A stretch of 64,000 bases of DNA from Membranipora membranacea (GCA_914767715.1 OU612070.1:18092025-18156024), one strand, 5' to 3'. Counted from the stretch's first letter, positions 13,001 through 24,600 are shown. Notes: a model not told the origin generated them from the letters alone. Translations and numbers: made by a program.

Positions 13001-16000
13001 GATATTTGCGGCGTTAGACTCGCAGCGAGAAACTGAGTCAGAATAAGTGTTTCAATCTGAAATTTGAAAGTTTTTTCAAAATGCGCATTTTTTTCACCAA
13101 GATGCTCAACTCAGTGAGATAAACACTTTCGCGCGTTTTTACGACTTTTTTCGCTATAACTTCGCCAATTTTGGTCCGATCGTCCCGATATTTGCGGCGT
13201 TAGACTCGCAGCGAGAAACTGAGTCAGAATAAGTGTTTCAATCTGAAATTTGAAAGTTTTTTCAAAATGCGCATTTTTTTCACCAAGATGCTCAACTCAG
13301 TGAGATAAAACACTTTCGCGCGTTTTTAAGACTTTTTTAGCTATAACTTCGCCAATTTTGGTACGATCGTCCCGATATTTGCGGCGTTAGACTCGCAGCG
13401 AGAAACTGAGTCAGAATAAGTGTTTCAATCTGAAATTTGAAAGTTTTTTCAAAATGCGCATTTTTTTCACCAAGATGCTCAACTCAGTGAAGATAAACAC
13501 TTTCGCGCGTTTTTACGACTTTTTTCGCTATAACTTCGCCAATTTTGGTCCGATCGTCCCGATATTTGCGGCGTTAGACTCGCAGCGAGAAACTGAGTCA
13601 GAATAAGTGTTTCAATCTGAAATTTGAAAGTTTTTTCAAAATGCGCATTTTTTTCACCAAGATGCTCAACTCAGTGAGATAAACACTTTCGCGCGTTTTT
13701 ACGACTTTTTTCGCTATAACTTCGCCAATTTTGGTCCGATCGTCCCGATATTTGCGGCGTTAGACTCGCAGCGAGAAACTGAGTCAGAATAAGTGTTTCA
13801 ATCTGAAATTTGAAAGTTTTTTCAAAATGCGCATTTTTTTCACCAAGATGCTCAACTCAGTGAGATAAACACTTTCGCGCGTTTTTACGACTTTTTTCGC
13901 TATAACTTCGCCAATTTTGGTCCGATCGTCCCGATATTTGCGGCGTTAGACTCGCAGCGAGAAACTGAGTCAGAATAAGTGTTTCAATCTGAAATTTGAA
14001 AGTTTTTTCAAAATGCGCATTTTTTTTCACCAAGATGCTCAACTCAGTGAGATAAACACTTTCGCGCGTTTTTACGACTTTTTTCGCTATAACTTCGCCA
14101 ATTTTGGTCCGATCGTCCCGATATTTGCGGCGTTAGACTCGCAGCGAGAAACTGAGTCAGAATAAGTGTTTCAATCTGAAATTTGAAAGTTTTTTCAAAA
14201 TGCGCATTTTTTTCACCAAGATGCTCAACTCAGTGAGATAAACACTTTCGCGCGTTTTTACGACTTTTTTCGCTATAACTTCGCCAATTTTGGTCCGATC
14301 GTCCCGATATTTGCGGCGTTAGACTCGCAGCGAGAAACTGAGTCAGAATAAGTGTTTCAATCTGAAATTTGAAAGTTTTTTCAAAATGCGCATTTTTTTC
14401 ACCAAGATGCTCAACTCAGTGAGATAAACACTTTCGCGCGTTTTTACGACTTTTTTCGCTATAACTTCGCCAATTTTGGTCCGATCGTCCCGATATTTGC
14501 GGCGTTAGACTCGCAGCGAGAAACTGAGTCAGAATAAGTGTTTCAATCTGAAATTTGAAAGTTTTTTCAAAATGCGCATTTTTTTCACCAAGATGCTCAA
14601 CTCAGTGAGATAAACACTTTCGCGCGTTTTTACGACTTTTTTCGCTATAACTTCGCCAATTTTGGTCCGATCGTCCCGATATTTGCGGCGTTAGACTCGC
14701 AGCGAGAAACTGAGTCAGAATAAGTGTTTCAATCTGAAATTTGAAAGTTTTTTCAAAATGCGCATTTTTTTCACCAAGATGCTCAACTCAGTGAGATAAA
14801 CACTTTCGCGCGTTTTTACGACTTTTTTCGCTATAACTTCGCCAATTTTGGTCCGATCGTCCCGATAGTTGCGGCGTTAGACTCGCAGCGAGAAACTGAG
14901 TCAGAATAAGTGTTTCAATCTGAAATTTGAAAGTTTTTTCAAAATGCGCATTTTTTTCACCAAGATGCTCAACTCAGTGAGATAAACACTTTCGCGCGTT
15001 TTTACGACTTTTTTCGCTATAACTTCGCCAATTTTGGTCCGATCATCCCGATATTTGCGGCGTTAGACTCGCAGCGAGAAACTGAGTCAGAATAAGTGTT
15101 TCAATCTGAAATTTGAAAGTTTTTTCAAAATGCGCATTTTTTTCACTAAGATGCTCAACTCAGTGAGATAAACACTTTCGCGCGTTTTTACGACTTTTTT
15201 CGCTATAACTTCGCCAATTTTGGTCCGATCGTCCCGATATTTGCGGCGTTAGACTCGCAGCGAGAAACTGAGTCAGAATAAGTGTTTCAATCTGAAATTT
15301 GAAAGTTTTTTCAAAATGCGCATTTTTTTCACCAAGATGCTCAACTCAGTGAGATAAACACTTTCGCGCGTTTTTACGACTTTTTTCGCTATAACTTCGC
15401 CAATTTTGGTCCGATCGTCCCGATATTTGCGGCGTTAGACTCGCAGCGAGAAACTGAGTCAGAATAAGTGTTTCAATCTGAAATTTGAAAGTTTTTTCAA
15501 AATGCGCATTTTTTTCACCAAGATGCTCAACTCAGTGAGATAAACACTTTCGCGCGTTTTTACGACTTTTTTCGCTATAACTTCGCCAATTTTGGTCCGA
15601 TCGTCCCGATATTTGCGGCGTTAGACTCGCAGCGAGAAACTGAGTCAGAATAAGTGTTTCAATCTGAAATTTGAAAGTTTTTTCAAAATGCGCATTTTTT
15701 TCACCAAGATGCTCAACTCAGTGAGATAAACACTTTCGCGCGTTTTTTACGACTTTTTCCGCTATAACTTCGCCAATTTTGGTCCGATCGTCCCGATATT
15801 TGCGGCGTTAGACTCGCAGCGAGAAACTGAGTCAGAATAAGTGTTTCAATCTGAAATTTGAAAGTTTTTTCAAAATGCGCATTTTTTTCACCAAGATGCT
15901 CAACTCAGTGAGATAAACACTTTCGCGCGTTTTTACGACTTTTTTCGCTATAACTTCGCCAATTTTGGTCCGATCGTCCCGATATTTGCGGCGTTAGACT

Positions 16001-16209
16001 CGCAGCGAGAAACTGAGTCAGAATAAGTGTTTCAATCTGAAATTTGAAAGTTTTTTCAAAATGCGCATTTTTTTCACCAAGATGCTCAACTCAGTGAGAT
16101 AAACACTTTCGCGCGTTTTTACAACTTTTTTCGCTATAACTTCGCCAATTTTGGTCCGATCGTCCCGATATTTGCGGCGTTAGACTCGCAGCGAGAAACT
16201 GAGTCAGAA
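7096..16209. repeat. satellite array A, 186-bp monomer, about 49 copies
   Basis: Landmarks such as tgaaatttgaaag recur every 186 bp (7100, 7286, 7472, 7658 and so on). The A-type monomer is marked by cgcgcgtttttacgac, aattttggtccg and ggcgttagac. Copies are almost identical and differ by single substitutions or homopolymer indels. Each monomer holds about 14 CpGs in one half, an A/T-rich half with a tttgaaa...ttttcaaa dyad, and a ctcgcagcgag dyad. A few variants recur in an ordered series (aaagac at 8836 and 9022, tttatacg at 9223 and 9409, caaactc near 9753 and 9939, ggttcgatcat at 10564). The array starts abruptly and stops at ...gagtcagaa. No protein is encoded; the 61-codon frames are one-per-monomer artefacts. 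Confidence 0.97.
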
Positions 16210-16294
16210 CTCAGGGCATATAAGGTAATTTTGTGAACCCGAGTTATCTCCACATCTCGAAAAGGCCAAAATTCATATAAATTATAAAGCGAAA

Positions 16295-17975
16295 AACTTC
16301 TTTTGTGGCTGGCATAAAAAGTTATCAAGCTACAGACCTCAAATTTTCAGGACACACTCACAAACTGTGTATTTCTTTGCCCCCCATGAAAGTGGAATAA
16401 TTGCATACATAAGCCGGCAGCAGGGCAGCAATTTATATCATTTTTTAACCGTTTTCCGTAAAGCTTTCGATATGTCGGTAGATATTTTCCTTGTTTACTA
16501 AAAAAAATAACCACTATGTTCCTCAGAAGATGAGCAATCCAATGATATAAAAATTTGTGGTGTCAGACCATTTGAAGCCATGCTGCTGCTCAAAAGAAAA
16601 TGTGCTTCTACATTATTTTATTGATTTGCGATGATTTAGCTGTGTACAAATATGCTGATTGTGTGTGTATTCATCATCAGTAATGTAATGTAATTATTGT
16701 AATACAGAATTCATGCTCCACTAAATTTAAGGCAGACACTCTTATTTTGATACAACATGTCTGTGTAGCTCAGTGGATAATTCTCTATTTCGTCAAAGCA
16801 GAGCTCTGGGTTCGAGTCGGCGCCAAACTTTTTATACTCTCAATATGGCTATAAATCATAATGATTGTAAAGAGGAAGCCATTTTCGTTGCAAACAAAAT
16901 AAGTTGTCGAGCTACAGACCTCAGATATTCAGATCATACTCAAAAAATGCCCGCCATGAAAATGGAGTAGTTGCATACATATGCCGGCAGCACGGCAGCA
17001 ATTTTATCATTTTCAAACTGTTTTCACTAAAGCTCTCGAAATGTTGGAAGATGTTTTCCTTTTTTACTAAAAAAATTAACACTATGTTCCTCGGGAGATG
17101 AGGAATCAAATGATATAAAAATTTGTGCTGTCAGACCTTTAGAAGTTATGCTGCTGCTCAAAAGATAATTTGGCTACACATTGTTTTACTGATTTGTGAT
17201 GCTTTAGAAAAAGCTTCTTTTGTAGCTGGCATAAGAAAATATTGAGCTACAGACCTCAGATTTTCAGGACACACTCACAAACTGTGTATTTCTTTGCCCC
17301 CCATGAAAGTGGAATAATTTTATACATAAGCCGGCAGCAGGGCAGCAATTAATATATTTTTTTAACTGTTTTCCATCAAGCTTTCGATATGTTGGTAGAT
17401 ATTTTCCTTGTTTACTAAAGAAAATAACCACTGTGTTCCTCAGAAGATGAGCAATCCAATGATATAAAAATTTGTGGTGTCAGACCATTCGAAGCCATGC
17501 TGCTGCTCAAAAGAAAATGTGCCTACACATTATTTTACTGATTTGTGATGCTTTAGAGAAAGCTTCTTTTGTAGCTGGCATAAGCGATTATTGAGCTACA
17601 GACCTCAGATTTTCAGGACACACTCACAAACTGTGAATTTCTTTGCCCCCATGAAAGTGGAATAATTGCATACATAAGCCGGCAGCAGGGCAGCAATTTA
17701 TATCGTATTTTTAACTGTTTTCCATAAAGCTTTCGATATGTTAATAGATATTTTCCTTGTTTACTAAAGAAAGTAACCACTGCGTTCCTCAGAAGATGAG
17801 CAATCCAATGATATAAAAATTTGTGGTGTCAGACCATTCGAAGCCATGCTGCTGCTAAAAAGAAAATGTGCCTACACATTATTTTACTGATTTGTGATGC
17901 TTTAGAGAAAGCTTCTTTTGTAGCTGGCATAATAAGCAATTATTGAGCTAAAGACCTCAGATTTTCAGGACATAC
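16295..17975. repeat. 349-bp tandem repeat, four copies plus a partial, one insertion
   Basis: Copies start near 16295, 16862, 17211, 17560 and 17909 (partial). Spacing is 349 bp except between the first two, where about 218 bp of unrelated sequence (16644-16861) is inserted. Shared landmarks are aagcttcttttgtagctgg, cagacctcagattttcagga and ccggcagcagggcagcaatt. Copy 2 is the most diverged. No reading frame spans a unit. This family is unrelated to the 186-bp satellite. Confidence 0.9.
16644..16861 (+). mobile_element. tRNA-derived insertion within the 349-bp repeat (SINE-like)
   Basis: This is extra DNA relative to the 349-bp unit. It contains an A-box, tagctcagtgg (16766-16776), and a B-box, gggttcgagtcgg (16808-16820), spaced as in a standard tRNA. 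The acceptor, D and T stems do not pair, so it is not a working tRNA; it is better read as a degraded tRNA-derived SINE or tRNA pseudogene. About 115 bp lie to the left of the tRNA-like part and an AT-rich tail to the right. No clean target duplication was identified. Confidence 0.55.
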
Positions 17976-18552
17976 ACTGAGTTTCATGCCCCATATATCA
18001 TTACCCAACCAGCTACATTATTGTATAATTAACCCTGCCTGCCAAATAAACTACATTCATTATTGCTATTGTATTGTTATAGTATAATCCTTTACAGTTC
18101 TAGCCCAGTTCTAGTCAATATTATATAATTGGATTGACATTGTATTCAATGAGTTTGTATTTAGATGACCAGGCAAGTTAGCTGCTACAATGAAAGCATT
18201 CCATTCGAATTGTCCTCCTCACAATTTTTGTAAGCACAACTCTTAGTACTGAGTATGATGAGCCGACAAAATACCTTTGTTCAACTCTTCTGCGTTGTAC
18301 TGTAGGCCTACCCTAAGCTATATCTTGTGCAATCTGAGAATGTAGGCAGCAACTGCATAAATAGAATACATCAGCTAAATTATGCTAGCAGAATGATCAC
18401 AAAACTTTGCTACTAATAAAAAAGTACAACATCGCTCACCAGTTGAGCGAGGATCTACTTTGTATTAATCGCCCTACATGCCTAAGTGGAGAAAAGTGAT
18501 ATGCGAATGAGGCCATATTCTCCACAGAACTACCGAAAATATGCTGACTGAT
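17976..18552. other. non-coding, nothing recognised
   Basis: AT-rich sequence between the 349-bp repeats and the MITE. A short dyad, cgctcaccagttgagcg, lies near 18435. No gene or repeat family is otherwise evident. Confidence 0.5.
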
Positions 18553-18583
18553 GCTAGAAACAGTGGCGTATATTAGCACTCAT

Positions 18584-18669
18584 ATTAGCTCAGTGTGTAG
18601 AGCGTCTGCCTAATAATCACTGTTAATAAGATTGTTGTGGGTTCGAATCCCTTCGGGGTCAGTTTTTTT
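18584..18669 (+). tRNA. tRNA-like sequence with Pol III boxes inside the hAT-type MITE (not a functional tRNA)
   Basis: An A-box, tagctcagtgtgtagagcg (18586-18604), and a perfect B-box, ggttcgaatcc (18640-18650), are present, followed by a T8 run (18662-18669) that could end Pol III transcription. The boxes are 54 nt apart, about 10 more than in a class I tRNA, as if from a long variable arm or small insertion. The bases flanking the A-box do not pair with ggggtc after the T arm, so no acceptor stem forms. I read it as a tRNA gene or SINE head captured by the MITE. A minus-strand frame across it is an artefact. Confidence 0.55.
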
Positions 18670-18815
18670 TCAAATGGGTGCTTTATAACTGGAGCATTTT
18701 TACCGTAATCTTCTACTGCTATTGAGTTGTTTTCTGAAAGTACCCAACAGCTCAGTGAGCTATTGAGATACCTCTCTGTTTGCACTATTTTGCTACCGAT
18801 ATGCAAAAATTTCCG

Positions 18816-18893
18816 TGGTGGGAGGGCGCTTAAGCGCCCCTCCCACACCCTCCCCGCCACGCCTAGGGCGTGTGGATCGGGCTGTGCCCGATC
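18816..18893. repeat. three consecutive GC-rich hairpins inside the MITE
   Basis: Three adjacent inverted repeats occur in otherwise AT-rich DNA. The first is ggagggcgctt against aagcgcccctcc (18821-18843, one bulge). The second is cacgcc/ggcgtg with loop tag (18858-18872 region). The third is gatcgggc/gcccgatc with loop tgt (18875-18893). They would fold stably in RNA if the upstream tRNA-like promoter were read through. Confidence 0.7.
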
Positions 18894-19874
18894 ATTATGC
18901 TCATCTCTAAAAAGTCAGTGAGTGAAATTTTTTAGAATATACGCCCCTGGCTAGAAAACATACTTGGTGTCAAAGCATGCAGTATTAATACTGATTATTG
19001 GCATAGTCTTAATCTACGCTCCTTGGGATTTTTGAGATTGAATGGCTCTGAGCAAGGATTTAGCTCTGAATGCTATGGTATGTGGGTAAAATGAGGCAAA
19101 GGTAAATCTATTGTAAACCTGGTATACATTCATTACCTGTCTACAAAGGAGCTCTTGATGTTAAACTTTATCATTCCCAGCCATCTCAGTTATATGGTGT
19201 ACAGGAAGCAATTGTGGCATTTTTCTCTCTCACTCTTGGATGGTAGTTCCCTAGCAGGTGTTGGCACTAGTACAGATAGTATTTAAATGTTAGGCTAGTG
19301 ACAAGACAACAACGTTTACAGTAATACATTTTAAGCTGTCAGCTTGTGTGCCACAAGCAGGGAGGTTAGCCTTTAACAGGCATAATGACTTAATTACCTC
19401 AATATTCCTTGTCAAAATTTTTAATTATCGAATTAATTGTCGCTGGTAGTTAATCCTACACACACATTCCATTGCACTTGTAACAAGTCATCATGACACA
19501 CTTGTGGAATTAGAGAGACAGGATGTCATCGTAAGCTGACCTAACTTCCTGTCTTTTGCCGCTGATAATGAATGCGGTGAGTTTTTAATTTTGCGACATG
19601 TTTACAATGATGGTTGTTTTGGTGAAAGTACAATCATGATCATTCTTTGACAGAAGAGTGAGGGGGCGGGAAGTTTTAACCTTTTATGAAAAATACTAGA
19701 TGGTTGACCAAATTCCATTTGTATATTTTCATCAAATTATTTCACCAAACTCTGCTTCCAAGCTCATCATAGTACAGAGTAACTATGCCAAAAATGAGAT
19801 TGCTTTGCAAAAAAATCTCTTGCGCCCTTATTATCCGGTGTTTCATTGATTTTCCTCTGCTACTTGGTCAACTA

Positions 19875-19926
19875 CAAGAGCTGAGCCCGATACAACATAC
19901 AGTGGTTGTATCTGGCTCAGCTCTTG
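19875..19926. repeat. near-perfect 22-bp hairpin
   Basis: Arms 19875-19896 and 19905-19926 pair over 22 bp with one mismatch around the 8-nt loop atacagtg. Core words are caagagctgagcc and ggctcagctcttg. The size and pairing resemble a short small-RNA precursor, but simple inverted duplication within a decaying transposon is equally possible. Confidence 0.75.
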
Positions 19927-20561
19927 ATAATCTGCTGCTAGCTCATTACGATAATCTGTATGTTTACCCAAAGGGTTAACCATTTTTAAATCTACTGGTA
20001 CCTTTTAAGTTCTGTGCAGGTTGCCTATGAATGCCAATGTCAACAAAATTAACATTCTGACTGGCTTATCTTGATTATGACTTCATGGGTAAACAACTTG
20101 GATAACAACAATACATCCAATTATGCTTGAACTCAGCTGCTTGGCTAAGATGTTGATGTCAAGTAAAAGGTAATTGGCAAATAGACACTGAGAATCTTGT
20201 TCAATTCAATAAGCTAATCCCATTGAAAGTGATCAGGCAGATTGAACTGTACATTGTAGCCACTGAATGCATGCATTGAAAAGTTTGGTATGTTGAAAGT
20301 TCTTTCAACCTAAAGGTTTATCAATGAATATCAAGACTGATTTCACCAACCTACTCCAGATTAATACAATTTTCAACTAAAAAGGTTTAATTTTTTTAGC
20401 ATTTAATTTCAAATCAATTGCATGTAATTGAGTGATGTGGCTAGTATCGGGCAAAACAACATCGATGCATCAGTTCCATGTGATCTACCAAATACATTTC
20501 CTAGAAGTTTCGACCATTACGACAGGATTTCCACAATGCAGCTATAGTCTGGAGTTCCAAT

Positions 20562-20583
20562 CAAGGAGTACTTTTACTCCTTG
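20562..20583. repeat. short hairpin of the AAGGAGT/ACTCCTT type
   Basis: caaggagta and tactccttg pair perfectly over 9 bp with loop cttt. It is flanked on both sides by a direct ttccaat. Confidence 0.6.
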
Positions 20584-20884
20584 TTCCAATCATTTCAACA
20601 AATTCCTGCCAAAGGAATACCCACACTGATATTTATTCTGTTATATATGAGACCGGTAGCTTAGACAGGCGGCTGGGTTGCCAGATTAGGGGCTTGTAGG
20701 GCCATTACATCAGTTATGATTTAGAGCGATAAATAATTGCCTGGACAGTCTTGTAGTAGATAATCTTTCAAAGCTATCAGCTTAATATTATCGCCTGCAT
20801 TGATATATTTAGAATTTACAGTGACCATCAGACATTCCGTACAAACGAGTTCTATTGTGTCATTGAACTATAGGTCTGTTTGAT

Positions 20885-20916
20885 CAAGAAGTAACAGGGG
20901 AAGCTGTTACTCCTTG
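20885..20916. repeat. hairpin copy matching 1898-1929 in reverse orientation
   Basis: caagaagtaacag and ctgttactccttg pair with one mismatch around gggaag. The 32-bp unit differs from the reverse complement of 1898-1929 at two positions. Confidence 0.7.
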
Positions 20917-21052
20917 GTTTGATTTACCCTTGCTTCTCTCTACCCACATTCCATAAAATTCAGAGCTTGCGCTTCATGCCCAGAACATCTTCATCCAACA
21001 AACAGCTAATGAAAGCCATCCACGCTAAAAAATCCCAAGGAGCGTAGATTAA

Positions 21053-23747
21053 CCCTTAGTGTGTCATCTTTATAATCCCTCTGGTTAGCTATTCTTGTTG
21101 AAATTCCTAAAAATGATAAGGGGTTGTAAAAATTGATATATCTTAAAATCTAGAGGGTGTAGAAGGAAAGTTTAAATAAACTTCTTCTAAACAAGATTCC
21201 TGATCTATCTATATAACTTTTAACCACCCAGCAATAACTGAAATGATTGATGAGGTGTTGAAACACACAAAAAAGTGTACAACTAGACTTATTTTGTATA
21301 TATCTGAACACAAATACTCTCACACCGGTCTTACAGAATCATAATTTGTACCACTGGACAGGGAATTTTGTTTAGATGAGAAATAAAAAAATAACTAACT
21401 CTTTACGAGCAATGATACTACCATGGTGATGATTATAGCAAGGAGGGTTCAATATTAGCAAAGTTTATGCAAGCAGTGCCATCCTACTATAATCCTCTAT
21501 CAATTGGTAAGCTGCTTTGTACTAATTTCTAAAAATTATTAAACTGCCTTGTACTAACTACTAACCAGGATAGTAGTCTTGGACCTCACTAACCAAAAAA
21601 TGTGTACTAGCAGCACCGATTCCCACCTAACTGCAACCCTCTATGAGCCATAAGAAGCTTAACACAGGGATAAACCGACTTGTAAATTTGCCTGCCATTG
21701 CTAAACACAATGCCTGAGAAACCATTCTGTGATCAATGAAGAGGGAGTTCATTGCTGTGATCAAACCTCAATATGTATGTGTGCGCTATACAAATGACAC
21801 TTCTTGTTTCGGACATACAGAGGTAGACCGACCCTCTCACCAACCTCAACCGGACTCACCCACACAGTTCAGTGACAACTGACAACCGAATGTATCATGT
21901 AATGATATATGACAAGATGTAAGATCAGTGCATCAACATGAGCCTAGTGCTCAGCCTATTTGTCGAGTGATGAACCTTTTGATCATGTTTTGGAAATGAA
22001 TTGAAAGCTGTTTATTTTAAAAAACAAGTCGTACTCATTGTACTCTTAAATATAACTGATATACATGTTAATCCACAGTAAGAATACCTGCATTGAACTA
22101 AAGTTCACTGATACCTGAATAGGATGCAAAGCATTGGAATGAAAAATTATGAATAATCGACGAGGTGAGAACAATAAACTGTCAAAAAAAAAAATTGAAT
22201 CAGTAAAAAATACTAAAAATTTTAGATGTTATTCTTGCATATGTTAACCCACAAAACATTGGCATTCACAATCAACAACCCTAGAAGGCCTCCTGCGATT
22301 GTCAACAGGATTATAAAATACCATTAGGCGCAAGAAATGCCCTAAAGTCAATTGATATATCAATACAAATGTGAACACTGAACAGCTTGAAACTTTGATA
22401 AAATGAGAGCATGTGCCCATCCCTATCAATTATCATATGGGGAAAGTCTATGTGGCACTACTTTTTGATCTATTGATTCAACAGTGTGCAGTGACAACAT
22501 GGTGCTGCGAAGAAATAAGAGTGTGACTTTTGTGACAGTTCACTATCGGAGGAGGTGCCTATGGTGCATATTCGATGTGTCATGACTGGTGTCCGCTCTA
22601 TACCACCATGAGTCTCAATTATAGTCTGAAAAGAAGAAAAATGTATATCAATCACCGTGTCATACTTTCAGAGCGATTGTGGCTAAATTAGGGGGAGGGT
22701 GTCAACGTGTCGCTGGCTAAAGTATCCTCAATTTGATATATTTGGTATATTCGATATTTACCGCAACCCATCACAAAAAAAACTATATATAATACGCGTC
22801 TAAGTGATGTAGCAACAATCATGAATCAGAGGATTACATTGTTTGACATAATAATTTTGCTGGTGACTCCCAAAATATTGATAGATAAGCATTGGTGATC
22901 ATTCAAGCCCATACATACCTTGGGTGGGGGGGGGGGGTATTTGTCCCTGGTGTCTTCACAACTTCAGTTCCAAGTGTAACAAAGAGAGCATCAGCAGAGT
23001 GTGCTTCTTTGAAGCTGGAGTTATTGGTGTGAGAAAACTGCTGAGTATGATACTCTGTCGTATATCTTCTGAGTCACTGTCCCCATTCTACGTTCACTCC
23101 TCCAAATAGTAAAACTGTAAAAAATAATCTTGTATGTAGAAATTAATTCATGATGTGAAGTCAAAAAAACGGTAAGATTGTTGTAGAAAAAAATTATGTG
23201 CGGAGTTTGGGACACCATATATGAGTATATCTGTGAGAAATGACCTCCTGACAGCTATCTATTGTATGCCGTCTATAGAATATGATGAAGCTATGACTGT
23301 CCACTAAACTCCGAATTGAGATGTATGTAGGCCCACGCGGCCACATCAAAACAGCACTTTTTGAAGTACCATACTATCACAAAAGACAAAAGTATGCAAA
23401 GCGAAAGCAGATATAATATATATAAGCTCAGTGTCAGGCCCAAGGTGAAACAACATTAGCAAATGCTCACTCCGATGGTTTGTTCAAAAGCTTCAGGTGT
23501 CATACAATAACCCCCCCCCCTAATTCCCTTCTAACAGAGGCACTGTTGAAGTTTAGATCAGAGTACACAATATGACGCAAAAATCATGGCTCAGAATAAT
23601 TCATTTTAGCAATCAGGAGTGGGGAAACTTTTCAATATGGAGTAGCGTTGGTTGGGTGGTTGGCGATCAATAATGTTAAGCTGGTTGGATGAAGACATAT
23701 TTCTTCTTTCTTTGATCCAGAACCATTACAAGTTCTGTGTTAAATGC
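21053..23747. other. intergenic or intronic DNA with unproven minus-strand exon candidates
   Basis: No domain is recognisable. Three minus-strand stretches show exon-like features. Near 22627 a pyrimidine-rich ttttcttcttttcag acceptor leads into an open frame running down to about 22470. Near 23120 an attttttacag acceptor leads into an open frame to about 23030. Near 22299 a cctgttgacaatcgcag acceptor leads into a short, very hydrophobic frame (GLLGLLIVNANVLWV) ending in a stop near 22235. They may belong with the candidate exons at 23.9-27.5 kb, but a consistent joined model could not be established. A G run (22923-22938) and a C run (about 23508-23520) are also present. Confidence 0.25.
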
Positions 23748-23923
23748 CTACATTTCAAGTTCCTCCCATTTTACTGGTGACACCAGAAGCGAATCCAAAT
23801 GCAGAAAAATTGGATAAAACGATAGGGATAATGACATAACATACACTGTGACATTGCATTGACTAGATTGGAAAGCAAGCACTATGTGCTCGACATCTAC
23901 TTGACTCTTTGTTAGGTTATTTA
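23748..23923 (-). CDS. candidate terminal exon, unidentified protein
   Basis: The minus-strand sequence has an acceptor-like ttttttgtcaccatgctcag ending at 23924, followed by an open frame to a stop at 23748-23750 (about 58 codons, partly hydrophobic; the start includes NNLTKSQVDVEH). Its phase (two bases completing a codon) matches the single-base overhang left by the candidate exon at 26431-26535, so the two could be joined. No family is recognised. Phase agreement has a one-in-three chance of being accidental, and alternative exons exist at 22.6 and 23.1 kb. Confidence 0.2.
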
Positions 23924-24599
23924 CTGAGCATGGTGACAAAAAAGTAAAACATTCTCTACCTCAAGAAAAATTTTAATCTAATTTGCATATATTTGGAGCT
24001 GCTCCCCCTCCAGCCATCAACACAAGACAACATCGTTTTACTTGGATTTTACTAGGATTGGAGCAACCGGAAATGCAGGGGTGAAAATATTTTAATTGAC
24101 ATACAACTTATATTATAATCATGTGGGAATTTGCCAACAGCATTTACAGCCATGCTTTTTTTATTGTTATTCAGCAGACTGTTAGTACTGCAATGGTTGT
24201 CTGCACTTAGTTTTTGTAACAGAGGTGAACTCCGAAGGCACTTGGGTGCCTTTCTCAAGAATTGGATGTGACAACCCTGTCACAACCATCCAATGAGCTC
24301 ATTAAAACCCAAGTATCTTAAAACTTTGAACGTGAGGTCACCCACTGGAAGTTAATGTCAAGTGACGGAGTTGAGAAAATGTTGGCTAGCCATAATTTTA
24401 TTACTTCAAGCCATTTTCTCGAAATGCAGACTTTTCCTATTGAACTAACATTACTCCCCTAGAGTAATCCCATCATTGAAAGTGGGGTCCAATGGTATTG
24501 AAGTAACTCACGGTTTAATCTTCTGGCAATTTCTGGTGGGAAGCCATGGTTTATTAGCTACTGAATACCATCAAATCATCTTCTGATCTAAAACCACAT

Positions 24600-24600
<1 letters not shown>

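Larger units (their letters stand above)
18553..18957. mobile_element. hAT-type MITE (389 bp) with 8-bp target duplication
   Basis: The direct repeat gctagaaa at 18553-18560 and 18950-18957 is a perfect 8-bp target site duplication. Between them the element (18561-18949) starts cagtggcgtatatt and ends aatatacgcccctg, a 14-bp terminal inverted repeat with one mismatch. An 8-bp duplication and CAGNGGCG termini are standard for the hAT superfamily. The interior has no transposase frame, so it is non-autonomous. It carries a tRNA-like sequence with a T8 tract, followed by a GC-rich region with three consecutive hairpins. The exact duplication indicates a fairly recent insertion. Confidence 0.85.
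19009..21052. mobile_element. 2.04-kb non-autonomous DNA transposon with TTAA duplication
   Basis: Perfect 21-bp terminal inverted repeats begin TCTACGCTCCTTGGG at 19013 and end with its reverse complement at 21048. Each is flanked outside by TTAA (19009-19012 and 21049-21052). TTAA target duplications are characteristic of piggyBac and Kolobok superfamilies; the termini do not show the usual piggyBac CCC start, so I leave the superfamily open. The 2,036-bp interior has no transposase-like frame, only short open frames. It contains a near-perfect 22-bp hairpin (19875-19926) and two AAGGAGT-type hairpins. It lies 52 bp from the hAT-type MITE. Confidence 0.75.

Noticed and set aside
7096-16209. 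Hammerhead ribozyme in the satellite monomer
   Set aside because: Some animal satellites carry one, but no ctgatga...gaaa core is present on either strand of the monomer.
16759-16831. Functional tRNA gene
   Set aside because: A- and B-boxes are correctly spaced, but the acceptor, D and T stems do not pair.
18585-18860. 91-codon minus-strand frame with TPKGFEPTT
   Set aside because: This peptide is the usual antisense translation of a tRNA T-arm; the frame crosses the MITE tRNA-like sequence.
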